The notes below the pieces were generated by a model. It searched no databases. It was not told where the DNA came from and was given only the letters and a program-made list of their open reading frames with translations. This document shows, piece after piece, positions 27,207 through 35,760 of a stretch of 64,000 bases of DNA (within the stretch, counting starts at the first letter, position 1; each line of letters starts with the position of its first letter). The DNA comes from Brachybacterium sacelli (GTDB lineage Bacteria; Actinomycetota; Actinomycetes; Actinomycetales; Dermabacteraceae): contig NZ_JAGIOD010000002.1 in NCBI RefSeq assembly GCF_017876545.1, positions 1,302,001 to 1,366,000 on the forward strand, written 5' to 3'. Both the position numbers and the translations under genes were made by a program.

Positions 27207-28031
27207 GTGGCATTGCCCATCGCCTCCATCCAGCTCTACACCCTGGCCGCCGAGTTCTCGGCGGACATGAACGGTTCCCTCGACAAGCTCGCCGCGATCG
27301 GCCTGCGCACCGTCGAGGCCTTCGACTTCGTCCGTCGGCCGAAGGAGATCCGCACCGCTCTCGACCAGGCCGGTCTCAGCTCCCCGACGGGCCACGCCCC
27401 GCTGCTGTCGGACGAGCTGTGGACCCCTGACGGCTCGATCCCCACGCCGGCCAACGAGGTCGTCTTCGAGGCGGCGGCCGAGATCGGGATGACCACCGTC
27501 ATCGACCCGATGGTCCCCACCGAGCGCTGGCTCACCGAGGACGGCGTCAAGGACATCGCCGAGCGCCTCAATGCCGCCTCCGTCACGGCGAAGGAGTACG
27601 GGCTCAGCGTCGGCTACCACAATCACGCCCAGGAGTTCCTCGCCTCCTTCGACGGGAAGACCGCCTACCAGCGCTTCCTCTCCCTCGTGGACCCCTCCGT
27701 CCAGATCGAGCTCGACCTGTTCTGGGCTCTCGTGGGCGGTCAGGATGTCGTCGGCCTTGTCGAGGAGCTCGGCGACCGCCTGGTGGCGATCCACGTCAAG
27801 GACGGCGTCGCCCCGGCGTCGAACCCCTTCGATCCCGAGGCCCCGAAGTTCGACTCCTCCAGCCTCGACCAGCGCCACGCCGGCTCGGGCGACGTGCCCA
27901 CGATCGAGGCGATGCAGGCGGCCACGAACGTGCAGTACGCCGTCATCGAGTACGACAAGGCCCCCGGCGACGTCTTCGAGGACATCGCCGACAGCTACCG
28001 CTTCCTGATCGAGAAGGGCCTGGCCGCATGA
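27207..28031 (+). CDS. Sugar phosphate isomerase/epimerase (xylose-isomerase-like TIM barrel)
   Basis: The 274-residue product fits the AP-endonuclease-2/sugar isomerase family: SIQLYTLAAEFSADMNGSLDKLAAIGLRTVEAF, GYHNHAQEF and IELDLFWAL with metal-binding Glu, Asp and His. It starts with GTG at 27207 behind GAAGAAGG-like sequence (27192-27200), not with an earlier in-frame codon. ATGA overlap joins it to a dehydrogenase, a frequent pair in myo-inositol or keto-sugar degradation. Confidence 0.88.
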   Translation: MALPIASIQLYTLAAEFSADMNGSLDKLAAIGLRTVEAFDFVRRPKEIRTALDQAGLSSPTGHAPLLSDELWTPDGSIPTPANEVVFEAAAEIGMTTVIDPMVPTERWLTEDGVKDIAERLNAASVTAKEYGLSVGYHNHAQEFLASFDGKTAYQRFLSLVDPSVQIELDLFWALVGGQDVVGLVEELGDRLVAIHVKDGVAPASNPFDPEAPKFDSSSLDQRHAGSGDVPTIEAMQAATNVQYAVIEYDKAPGDVFEDIADSYRFLIEKGLAA

Positions 28032-29164
28032 GCGCCCCCGCCACCTCTCCCGTCGGAGTCGGCTTCATCGGCGTCGGCGTCATCTCCGACACCTACCTGG
28101 AGAACCTCGGATCCTTCCCGGACGTCGACGTCCTGATCGTCGGCGACCTCGACACCGAGCGTGCCGCCTCGCAGGCCGCCAAGCACGGCGTGCCCGCCTC
28201 CGGCACCGCGCAGGACGTGCTCGACCATCCGGACGTGCAGGTCGTCGTCAACCTGACGATCCCCGCCGTCCACGCCGAGATCTCCGCCGCCGCGGTGACC
28301 GCCGGCAAGCACGTGTGGACCGAGAAGCCGCTGGGACTGGACCGCGAGTCGACCTCGGCGCTGCTGGCGCTGGCCGAGCAGTCCGGGGTGCGGGTGGGCT
28401 GTGCGCCCGACACCGTCCTCGGCCCGGGCGTCCAGACCGCCAAGCGCGAGGTCGCCAAGGGCACCATCGGCCGCCCTCTGTTCGCCCAGACCTCCATGCA
28501 GTACCAGGGTCCCGAGGTCTTCCACCCGAACCCCGGTTTCCTCTTCGCCAAGGGTGCGGGCCCGCTGCTGGACATCGGCCCGTACTACTTCACGACGCTG
28601 GTGAGCCTGTTCGGCACCGTCGAGAAGGTGGCCGCCGTGGGCCTGAGGGCGAAGGACGAGCGTGCCATCCAGGTGGGTCCGAACGCGGGGGAGTCCTTCC
28701 CCGTCGAGGTCCCCTCGACCATCTCGGTGCTCACCCAGTTCGAGGCCGGTCAGACCGGCACCTCGCTGGTCAGCTTCGATTCGCCGCTGGCCCGCCAGGG
28801 CGTCGTCGAGATCCACGGCACCGAGGGCTCGCTCGTGGTCCCCGACCCCAACATGTTCGAGGGCCGCATCGCCTACGTGCGTCCCTTCGAGTCCTTCGGC
28901 GAGCAGCCGCCGGAGCAGGAGTGGATCGAGGTCCCGCAGGAGGGCGTCGTCACCGGTCGCGGCCTGGGCCTGCTCGACATGGTCCGTGCCATCGCCGAGG
29001 GCCGCCCGCACGTGGCCAGCGGTGAGCTCGGCTACCACGTGCTGGACGTGATGCTCTCGGCCGAGGAGTCCGCTGCCTCCGGCGAGTTCGTGACCGTCGA
29101 CAGTGCGGTCGCCGACGTGCCGCTGCTGCCCGAGGGCTTCGACCCCTTCGCCCGCACGGTCTGA
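28028..29164 (+). CDS. Gfo/Idh/MocA family oxidoreductase
   Basis: The 378-residue NAD(P)-dependent dehydrogenase has the nucleotide turn VGFIGVGVISDTYLENL and the family WTEKPLGLDRESTSALLALA motif with catalytic Lys. A C-terminal domain with FEAGQTGTSLVSFDSP follows. It likely oxidises a cyclic polyol or sugar, working with the upstream isomerase. ATG at 28028 overlaps the isomerase stop. It is not close in sequence to the dehydrogenase at 12295, so the two act in separate pathways. Confidence 0.9.
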   Translation: MSAPATSPVGVGFIGVGVISDTYLENLGSFPDVDVLIVGDLDTERAASQAAKHGVPASGTAQDVLDHPDVQVVVNLTIPAVHAEISAAAVTAGKHVWTEKPLGLDRESTSALLALAEQSGVRVGCAPDTVLGPGVQTAKREVAKGTIGRPLFAQTSMQYQGPEVFHPNPGFLFAKGAGPLLDIGPYYFTTLVSLFGTVEKVAAVGLRAKDERAIQVGPNAGESFPVEVPSTISVLTQFEAGQTGTSLVSFDSPLARQGVVEIHGTEGSLVVPDPNMFEGRIAYVRPFESFGEQPPEQEWIEVPQEGVVTGRGLGLLDMVRAIAEGRPHVASGELGYHVLDVMLSAEESAASGEFVTVDSAVADVPLLPEGFDPFARTV

Positions 29165-29202
29165 CCAGCGGGCGCTCGCCGCACGGCAGCCCGCTGCGCG
29201 TG

Positions 29203-29260
29203 ACACGCTGAATCCCCCGATATGGCCCGATCCCGGGTCATATCGGGGGATTCGGCGTGT
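29203..29260. terminator. Long hairpin between convergent genes
   Basis: Arms of 22 bases (29203-29224 and 29239-29260) pair with a single mismatch around a 14-base loop. It ends 20 bases before the stop of the HTH-MurA gene on the minus strand and 38 bases after the dehydrogenase stop, so it can stop transcription from both sides. Confidence 0.8.
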
Positions 29261-29280
29261 CTCCGGAGGGCGGCGCTGCC

Positions 29281-30840
29281 TCAGATGTCGCGGAACGTCT
29301 CGATCCGCGCGCCGAGCTTGTTCAGCCGCTCGGCGAGGTCCTCGTAGCCGCGGTTGATGACGTACACGTTGCGCAGCACCGACGTGCCCTTGGCGGCGAG
29401 CATCCCCAGCAGGATCACCACGGCCGGCCGCAGCGCCGGCGGGCAGACGATCTCGGTGCCGCTCCAGCGCGTCGGTCCTTCGATGAGCACCCGGTGCGGG
29501 TCCATGAGCTTGACGTTCCCGCCGAGCCGGGTGAGCTCGGTCAGGTAGATCGCCCGATTCTCGTAGACCCAGTCGTGCAGCATGGTCTGGCCCTCCGCGC
29601 TCGCGGCGATGATCGCGAAGAACGGCAGGTTGTCGATGTTCAGTCCCGGGAACGGCATCGGGTGGATCTTGTCGATCGGGGCCCGGAGCCGGGAGGGGTG
29701 GGTGGTGATGTCCACCAGACGGGTCTGACCGTTGCGGGCCGTGTACTCCTCGGAGCGGTCGTAGCTGAAGCCCATCTCCTCGAGGATCGCCAGCTCGATC
29801 TCTAGGAACTCGATCGGCACCCGCTGCACCGTGATGCTCGAGCCGGTGACGATCGCGGCCGTGATCAGGCTCATCGCCTCGATCGGGTCCTCGCTGGGGG
29901 CGTACTCGACGTCCTTGCGGCTCCCGGTGGTGCCCCGCACGGTGAGGGTGGTGGTGCCGATCCCGTCGATCCGGACGCCGAGCTTCTCGAGGAAGAAGCA
30001 CAGGTCCTGGACCATGTAGTTGGGGCTGGCGTTGCGGATGATGGTCTCGCCGTCGTACCGGGCGGCGGCCAGCAGCGCGTTCTCGGTGACGGTGTCCCCG
30101 CGCTCGGTGAGGACGATCGGACGACGGGGCCCGGTGCCCGCGGAGGAGGTCGCCTGGTAGTACCCCTCGGTGGCCACGACGTCGAGCCCGAAGGGGCGCA
30201 GCGCGGTCATGTGCGGCTCGACGGTGCGGGTGCCGAGGTCGCAGCCGCCGGCATAGGGCAGCTGGAAGGACTCCGCGCGGTGCATGAGCGGGCCCAGGAA
30301 CATGATGATGCTGCGCGTGCGGCGGGCGGCGTCGGCATCGATGGAGTCGAGGTCGAGGTGCTCGGGGACACGCAGCTCGAGGTCGTTGTCCTCGTTCAGC
30401 CAGCGGGCCTTCACCCCGATCGAGGTGAGCACCTCCAGCAGCCGGTTGACCTCCTCGATGCGGGCGACCTTGCGCAGCACCGTGGTGCCGGTGTTCAGCA
30501 GGGAGGCGCACAGCAGCGCGACGCCGGCGTTCTTCGAGGTCTTGACCTCGATCTCGCCGTGGAGGGTGGTCCCGCCGTGCACCCGCAGGTGGCTGGGGCC
30601 GGAAGCACCGACGCCGACGAACTCGGAGTCGAGCGCGGCCCCGAGCCGGGAGAGGGTGTCGAGGGTCAAGTTCTGCTGCCCCTTCTCGATACGGTTGACC
30701 GCGCTCTGGCTGGTGCCGAGCTGGGCGGCGAGCTGGGTCTGGGTCAGGTCTGCGTGGAGGCGGGCGTCGCGGATGATCCCGCCGATCCGCTCGCGGTAGT
30801 TCTCGGTCCCGGGGGCGGGCATCTCCGTCGTCTGCGTCAT
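29281..30840 (-). CDS. Fusion of an XRE-type helix-turn-helix domain with a MurA-like enolpyruvyl transferase
   Basis: The 519-residue protein has an N-terminal Cro/C1-type DNA-binding domain (residues about 17-75; RLHADLTQTQLAAQLGTSQSAVNRIEKGQ) and then a full-length UDP-GlcNAc enolpyruvyl transferase-like domain (residues about 85-519). Catalytic equivalents of E. coli MurA appear kept: Lys103 in SKNAG, Cys200 in GGCDLG (the fosfomycin target) and Arg471 in PPALRPAV. MurA makes the first committed peptidoglycan precursor from UDP-GlcNAc and PEP. The DNA-binding half and a palindrome 12 bases upstream suggest autoregulation. Whether the enzyme half is active or a ligand sensor is open. Confidence 0.88.
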   Translation of the reverse strand: MTQTTEMPAPGTENYRERIGGIIRDARLHADLTQTQLAAQLGTSQSAVNRIEKGQQNLTLDTLSRLGAALDSEFVGVGASGPSHLRVHGGTTLHGEIEVKTSKNAGVALLCASLLNTGTTVLRKVARIEEVNRLLEVLTSIGVKARWLNEDNDLELRVPEHLDLDSIDADAARRTRSIIMFLGPLMHRAESFQLPYAGGCDLGTRTVEPHMTALRPFGLDVVATEGYYQATSSAGTGPRRPIVLTERGDTVTENALLAAARYDGETIIRNASPNYMVQDLCFFLEKLGVRIDGIGTTTLTVRGTTGSRKDVEYAPSEDPIEAMSLITAAIVTGSSITVQRVPIEFLEIELAILEEMGFSYDRSEEYTARNGQTRLVDITTHPSRLRAPIDKIHPMPFPGLNIDNLPFFAIIAASAEGQTMLHDWVYENRAIYLTELTRLGGNVKLMDPHRVLIEGPTRWSGTEIVCPPALRPAVVILLGMLAAKGTSVLRNVYVINRGYEDLAERLNKLGARIETFRDI

Positions 30841-30851
30841 GGAGCCGACGC

Positions 30852-30869
30852 TATCTCACGTATGAGATA
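30852..30869 (-). promoter_or_regulatory. Candidate operator of the HTH-MurA gene
   Basis: TATCTCACGTATGAGATA has perfect seven-base arms (TATCTCA and TGAGATA) around CGTA, the build expected of an XRE-type repressor site. It lies 12 bases upstream of the HTH-MurA start codon on the minus strand and 83 bases before the divergent gene at 30952. Confidence 0.68.
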
Positions 30870-30951
30870 CCTGCTATGGGTTCACGTGCGTTCCTCGTCA
30901 CGTCACGGGCCGTCGCGGTGGGACAGTGGGGCAGACCATTGAGGAGGGCCC

Positions 30952-31266
30952 ATGAACGATCGCGACCATCGCGCCGACCGCCACCACGACCGCAGCGATT
31001 CTCCCCTGGAGCTGACTTTCGGTCATCACGAGCTCGAGCTCAGCCAGCGCTATGAGTCCGCGAGCATCGCCAACGATGTGCTGATCGGCTTCTGGTTCAT
31101 CATCGGCTCGATCTGCTTCTTCTCCGAGCAGCTGATGACCGTCGGCACCTGGCTGTTCCTGATCGGCAGCATCCAGATGACCATCCGCCCCGCCATCCGT
31201 CTCGCCCGCCGGGTGCACCTGCGGCGCCGCGGCAGCTCGCAGTCGGCGCACCCGATGGACTTCTGA
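30952..31266 (+). CDS. YrhK-domain small membrane protein
   Basis: The 104-residue product has a charged start with several His and Asp residues, the YrhK-like core FGHHELELSQRYESASIANDV, two membrane segments (IGFWFIIGSICFFS and VGTWLFLIGSIQMTI), and a basic tail. The function of the family is unknown. GAGGAGG (30940-30946) precedes the ATG. It is convergent with the HNH gene that follows. Confidence 0.75.
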   Translation: MNDRDHRADRHHDRSDSPLELTFGHHELELSQRYESASIANDVLIGFWFIIGSICFFSEQLMTVGTWLFLIGSIQMTIRPAIRLARRVHLRRRGSSQSAHPMDF

Positions 31267-31274
31267 GGACCGGC

Positions 31275-31802
31275 TCAGCCGGCCGCCGGCACCGGCAGCG
31301 CCTCGACCTGTCCGCCGACCCGGTAGGCGTGCGCCGGGTCGTACGGCTCGAAGCGCAGGTCCATCCCGGCTTCCATGGGGGTCCGTGCGCCCTTGCGGTT
31401 GTTGCACTCCTTGCACGACGAGACCAGGTTCAACCACGAGGACTCACCGCCGTGGGAACGGGGAACGATATGGTCGACCGTGGCCAGCAGGGCCTCGCAG
31501 GCCGGCGTCTTGGACACGCTGCGCCCGCAGTACGCGCAGTTCCAGTGGTCACGTTCGTGGACCGCGCGGAAGGAGAAGCCGACCGAGCGTTGCCCGGCGC
31601 CCTCGACCCAGGCCCCGCTGAGCTCTCGGGTGAGCTCGAGCGCGAGGGGGATGATGCGGTCCTCGAGGATGGTCAGCTCGACGGGGTTCGCGACCTCACG
31701 CCGGATCATCCCGAAGGCGTGGCGCACGGTGGTCGTGTGCAGCAGCTCGCCGATGCCGGTCGTGACGTCGTACCCGAGGTTGTAGACCTTCACCACGGGC
31801 AT
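31275..31802 (-). CDS. HNH endonuclease
   Basis: The product (about 175 residues from the ATG at 31802) contains a classical HNH/McrA nuclease core: NCAYCGRSV (zinc-binding CxxC), ATVDHIVPRSHGG with the catalytic His, NLVSSCKECNNRKGA with the second zinc pair and the final His/Asn. Actinobacterial stand-alone proteins of this type are common and their role is unknown (not clearly restriction or homing). The start at 31802 (MPVVKVYNLGYD) is preferred over one 66 bases upstream because it begins the conserved domain. Confidence 0.85.
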   Translation of the reverse strand: MPVVKVYNLGYDVTTGIGELLHTTTVRHAFGMIRREVANPVELTILEDRIIPLALELTRELSGAWVEGAGQRSVGFSFRAVHERDHWNCAYCGRSVSKTPACEALLATVDHIVPRSHGGESSWLNLVSSCKECNNRKGARTPMEAGMDLRFEPYDPAHAYRVGGQVEALPVPAAG

Positions 31803-31917
31803 CGTCCTCACCACCTTCCGTCGGGCCGTGCTGCGATCACAGGTCACCGCACGTGTGACCTGGTGCACGCAGTCCTCACTCTTGAATTGTGCGCGCCCCG
31901 GGTGGCGCGGAGGCCCT

Positions 31918-33180
31918 TCATCGGTGTATGGCCTGGAAACTCTGCGTGTCGGAGCCGTAGCTCAGGCGTCTCAGCAGCACCTCGGCGGGCCCCCGCCGAC
32001 CGGCTCGCTCGAGCGCCAGTGCGCCCATGAGCGTCGCGAGCCAGACGGCGACCGCGAGCAGCATCGCCGACCAGCTGGACAGGTGCGCGCCGAGTCCCAG
32101 ACCCCAGGCCGTCAGCAGCGGTGCATAGACCGCGGACTGGGCGAGGTAGCCGCTGAGCGACCGGCGGCCGAGGGCCGACAGGGCCCGCACCGGGAGGCTC
32201 TCGCGTGCGGCTCGGGTGCGGATCCGGTCTGCGATCAGACCGAACAGCGCTGCATACCCGGCGCCGGCGAAGATCCCCGAGTAGAAGGTCGCGGGACCCA
32301 GCAGCGACGGGTTCGACAGCTCGAGGAATCCCAGGTGCACGAGTGCCTGGGCGAGCCCGACGCTCCATCCGATGCCGATGCCCACCCCGGCCACCCACGT
32401 CAGCAGCCGACGGTGTTGCTGCGGCTCCTCGAGGACCCGATGGCGGGCGGCGAGCAGACCGATGAGGAACACCGTGGGCAGAGCCAGTGTCGCCACGCCG
32501 CTGACCAGGCCGAACAGCCACTGCGGGAGGCGGATCAGCGAGGCGAGCAGGGCGGACGGCTCGGCCAGGCTGACTCGCTGGGACGCCGCCGCGGCCGCGG
32601 CGGCGTCCGTGCCGGGGACCAGCAGCGTGCTGAGCATCGAGAGCAGCATGCCGGCGGCGCCGAGCACGAGCAGGACGCTGATCCACACCCCGAGGGTGCG
32701 GTCCGAGCGACGGAAGAACAGCGGCATCATGAGCAGCCCGATCAGCCCGTAGGTGCCCAGGATGTCGCCCTGCCACAGCAGAGCCGCGTGCACCAGACCG
32801 AAGACCAGCATCCACAGGTGCCGTCGGCGCAGAGTGCCCCGGATCTGATCCGCGGGGATGCCCCGGGCGGTCTGTCGAGCGGCCATCTGCCCGATGCCGT
32901 ACGCGAACAGCAGGCCGAACATGGTGTGGGTGCGACCGTCGACGACCACGATGGTGAGCGCCTGGGCGAGACGATCCGGCCAGGTGCCGTCGGCCGGATG
33001 CATCGGGCTCGCGCCCACGTCGGTCAGGTACAGGAACCAGGGGGCGTGCGCGAGTGCGATGAGCAGCAGCATCATGCCGCGAGCGAGATCCGGGGCGAGG
33101 GCCCGGTCGGCCAGCGGGGTGGGGCGGACGCGCCGCTCGGCCTCGGCCCCGGTGCGCGGGGAGGTCGGTGTGCTCGTCAT
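31918..33180 (-). CDS. DUF418 family polytopic membrane protein
   Basis: The 420-residue protein has about ten hydrophobic helices and the DUF418 C-terminal signature SALGRRSLSGYLAQSAVYAPLL, after an N-terminal RALAPDLARGMMLLLIALAHAPWF segment of the kind seen in acyltransferase-like membrane proteins. The function is unknown. It is separated by three bases from the gene upstream at 33184 (same strand) and is probably co-transcribed with it. Confidence 0.82.
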   Translation of the reverse strand: MTSTPTSPRTGAEAERRVRPTPLADRALAPDLARGMMLLLIALAHAPWFLYLTDVGASPMHPADGTWPDRLAQALTIVVVDGRTHTMFGLLFAYGIGQMAARQTARGIPADQIRGTLRRRHLWMLVFGLVHAALLWQGDILGTYGLIGLLMMPLFFRRSDRTLGVWISVLLVLGAAGMLLSMLSTLLVPGTDAAAAAAASQRVSLAEPSALLASLIRLPQWLFGLVSGVATLALPTVFLIGLLAARHRVLEEPQQHRRLLTWVAGVGIGIGWSVGLAQALVHLGFLELSNPSLLGPATFYSGIFAGAGYAALFGLIADRIRTRAARESLPVRALSALGRRSLSGYLAQSAVYAPLLTAWGLGLGAHLSSWSAMLLAVAVWLATLMGALALERAGRRGPAEVLLRRLSYGSDTQSFQAIHR

Positions 33181-33183
33181 GGG

Positions 33184-33765
33184 TCAGCCCGTGAGGACGG
33201 TGAGGATGCCGGTCGCCGCGAGCGTGATCAGCGTGGTCCACATGACGATCGCGATGACCTGCCAGAGCAGCACCCAGTTGCGCCGCACCCCGGAGGCGAC
33301 GAGCGTCGCCGCGGTGAGGTGTGTGGGCAGGGCGAGGGGGCCGATCAGGCTCGCGCCGGGGACCCCGAAACGCACCACCCAGCGCATCAGGCGCTCGCGG
33401 CCCTTGGACGGCTTCTTCGCGGGGGCGAGGTCGCGGCCCTCGGCGTGCTCGTCGGCGCCGGCGGCGGCCGGCGCCCCGGCGAGCACCTCGACGCGAGAGC
33501 CGACGGCGGCCTTCTTCTCGGCCCGACGGCCTACGATCGCGGAGCGGATCCGATCACCGAAGTGGACGATGACGAAGACGATGAGGATGTTGCCGCTGGC
33601 CCCGGCCACGGCGGCGAGCACCGGGTTGATGCCCGCTATCACGCCGAGGGCCGCGGAGCCCTCGCCCTCGATGTACGGGACCATGCCCGCCAGGGCGACG
33701 ACGAACGGCTGGAGGAGAGCGGGGACCTGGTCGACGAGATTCTGGAGGCCTTCGTAGGGACTCAT
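33184..33765 (-). CDS. Small multidrug export (Sm_multidrug_ex) family membrane protein
   Basis: The 193-residue product starts at MSPYEGLQNLVDQVPALLQPF with a ribosome site GAAGGAG seven bases upstream; further upstream the frame lacks such a site. Four or so hydrophobic segments flank a hydrophilic loop with KKAAVGSR, and the FVVALAGMVPYIEGEGSAALGVIAGINPVLA stretch is typical of the Sm_multidrug_ex family. Its name is historical and export has not been widely shown. It precedes the DUF418 gene. Confidence 0.78.
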   Translation of the reverse strand: MSPYEGLQNLVDQVPALLQPFVVALAGMVPYIEGEGSAALGVIAGINPVLAAVAGASGNILIVFVIVHFGDRIRSAIVGRRAEKKAAVGSRVEVLAGAPAAAGADEHAEGRDLAPAKKPSKGRERLMRWVVRFGVPGASLIGPLALPTHLTAATLVASGVRRNWVLLWQVIAIVMWTTLITLAATGILTVLTG

Positions 33766-33876
33766 GCTGACTCCTTCGGGAGGTGCGGGATGCGATGTAT
33801 CCAGCCTGGTCGAGCGCCCCTCGTCGCTGTAGAGCGGGATGTCAGCAGTCCTGGTGACCGATTCCCGGGCACCGTC

Positions 33877-33888
33877 TGACACGTGTCA
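33877..33888. promoter_or_regulatory. Perfect 12-base palindrome in a divergent promoter region
   Basis: TGACACGTGTCA sits 95 bases before the sensor kinase gene and 112 bases before the export protein gene. It may be the site of the response regulator encoded at 35137, since NarL-type regulators bind short palindromes, but this is a guess. Confidence 0.4.
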
Positions 33889-33982
33889 TACGCACGGATG
33901 ACGCGCCGCACTACTTCCCCGGTCGCGAGTGCGAGAGTCTTGGTGCGGCGAGTGCGACCGACGAGACGGAGAGCGGGGTCCG

Positions 33983-35140
33983 ATGACCGAGCAGAGCAGC
34001 AGGACCGGGGAGAGGCCGTCGACGCGCCTCTGGTCCACGCAGGACCCGCCGACCGAATTCCGGGGGCTGCTGTTCGGGGCCGCGATCCTGATCGGGCTCC
34101 CCGCCCTCACCCTGACGGTCATCGAGCGGCCCGGGAACCCCGCCACGGCGGCCGCGGTCGCGGTGATCGTCGTCTCCCTGCTGCTGTCGATCTGGCTGGT
34201 CCACCGGGGGCGCAGCTCGCTCTCGACGACCACGATGAGCTTGGTCCTGGCCCTCGCGGCCCTCGCCATGATCCTCGCCTTCGTCCTCGCCCAGGACCCG
34301 ATCACGGTCATGGCCACGAGCGTCCCTTTCGGATTCGGCGTGGCGTGGATGCACCCGCGCTGGCTCCCGGCCGCCGTCGGTCTCGGTGCGATCGTGGTGG
34401 CCGCGGTGGTGGCGAGCTGGGTGCACGACAGCGGCGTCGCTCCGCGTGAGGTGGTGATGATGGGCATCTACTTCGGGGCCGCTGTGATCGGCTTCGCCGG
34501 CACCAGCCTCGGCTGGCAGATGCAGCAGCGGCTGGACCAGCACCACGCCGATCAGCACGAGCTGTCCCTGGCGCGCGAGCGTCTGCGCTTCGCCACCGAT
34601 CTCCACGACATCCAGGGCCACACCCTGCTCGCGATCAAGATGAAGGCCGAGCTGGCCCGGCGCAGCCTGGACCGGGACCCCGGCCGCGTGCTCGCCGAGC
34701 TGCAGGACATCGAGGACCTCGCCGCCCAGGCAGGGGACCAGACCCGGGAGCTCGCCCAGGGCTACCGCAGCCTCACCCTCGCCGCCGAGCTCGCGAACCT
34801 CGACCAGCTGCTCACCGCCGCCGGGATCCAGGTCCGCATCGACCGCGGCGAGCCGGCACCTCCCGCGGAGCAGGAGGAGCTGTTCGCGACGCTGGTCCGG
34901 GAGGCCACCTCCAACATCCTGCGGCACGCCGACGCCGCCCATGTGCGCATCGAGCTGACCTCGACCTCGGTCCTCGTCCGCAACGACGGAGCCGTCGGCG
35001 AGCCGGAGGCAGGCGGTGGCCCCGGGGGCAGCGGCCTGGTCGGTCTGCAGCGCCGCTTCGAGCGCGCCCGCGGCCACGTGACCTGGCAGCAGGAGCGCGA
35101 TCGCTTCACCGTCACCGGCACCCTGGAGGAGCCCTCATGA
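33983..35140 (+). CDS. DesK-like sensor histidine kinase
   Basis: The 385-residue protein has five or six membrane helices (residues about 25-190), then a HisKA_3 dimerisation helix, LRFATDLHDIQGHTLLAIKMK, with the phosphate acceptor His208, and a C-terminal ATPase module with the N-box LVREATSNILRHADA and G-box GGPGGSGLVGLQRRFE. DesK-type kinases sense membrane fluidity or cell-wall stress. The start at 33983 follows GGTCCG; an earlier in-frame GTG at 33929 gives extra non-conserved residues. The stop overlaps the response regulator by four bases. Confidence 0.92.
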   Translation: MTEQSSRTGERPSTRLWSTQDPPTEFRGLLFGAAILIGLPALTLTVIERPGNPATAAAVAVIVVSLLLSIWLVHRGRSSLSTTTMSLVLALAALAMILAFVLAQDPITVMATSVPFGFGVAWMHPRWLPAAVGLGAIVVAAVVASWVHDSGVAPREVVMMGIYFGAAVIGFAGTSLGWQMQQRLDQHHADQHELSLARERLRFATDLHDIQGHTLLAIKMKAELARRSLDRDPGRVLAELQDIEDLAAQAGDQTRELAQGYRSLTLAAELANLDQLLTAAGIQVRIDRGEPAPPAEQEELFATLVREATSNILRHADAAHVRIELTSTSVLVRNDGAVGEPEAGGGPGGSGLVGLQRRFERARGHVTWQQERDRFTVTGTLEEPS

Positions 35141-35739
35141 TCCACGTCTTCCTCGCCGACGACGAGGACATGCTCCGCACCGCCCTGGTCTCTTTGCTCG
35201 AGCTCGAGGACAGCCTCACCGTCGTGGGGCACGGCGGCACCGGCCGAGCCGCGCTCGAGCACGAGCCGGCCTCCGAGGTCGACGTCCATGTCCTCGACCT
35301 GGAGATGCCCGACCTCGACGGCGTCGACACCGCCCGCGCGCTCGTGGCCCGGGACCCGGAGGCTGCGATCGTGATGATCACCCGGCACGCCCGGCCCGGG
35401 ATCCTGCGCTCCGCCCTCGCCGCCGGGGTGCGCGGATTCGTCCCCAAGAGCACCAGCGCCGATCAGCTGGCCCGTGTCATCGAGCGGGTCCACGCCGGCG
35501 GGCGCTACGTCGACCCCGAGCTCGCAGTGACGGCGCTGGGTTTCGACTGCCCGCTCACCGAGCGCGAGGTCGACGTGCTGCGGCTGACCCATCAGGGACT
35601 TCCCGTCGCCGAGATCGCCGCACATCTCCACCTCGCCCAGGGGACGGTGAGAAACTATCTCTCGGACGCCATCGCGAAACTTGGCGTCGCGGACCGTCAC
35701 GCAGCCGCCAGGGAGGCGCGCGCGCACGGCTGGATCTGA
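35137..35739 (+). CDS. NarL/DesR-type response regulator
   Basis: The 200-residue protein has a receiver domain with the acidic pocket ADDED at residues 7-11, phospho-acceptor Asp54 (VLDLEMPDLDG), and VPKS with the conserved Lys. A LuxR-type HTH follows (LTEREVDVLRLTHQGLPVAEIAAHLHLAQGTVRNYL). It pairs with the preceding kinase. The downstream antiporter begins 21 bases later and might be in the same transcript. Confidence 0.93.
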   Translation: MIHVFLADDEDMLRTALVSLLELEDSLTVVGHGGTGRAALEHEPASEVDVHVLDLEMPDLDGVDTARALVARDPEAAIVMITRHARPGILRSALAAGVRGFVPKSTSADQLARVIERVHAGGRYVDPELAVTALGFDCPLTEREVDVLRLTHQGLPVAEIAAHLHLAQGTVRNYLSDAIAKLGVADRHAAAREARAHGWI

Positions 35740-35760
35740 GAGCGAGCGTGAGGGGACAGC

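Noticed and set aside
31270..31282. CCGGCTCAGCCGG hairpin at the YrhK/HNH convergence
   Set aside because: Only a five-pair stem with a three-base loop inside the HNH stop region; too short to call a terminator.
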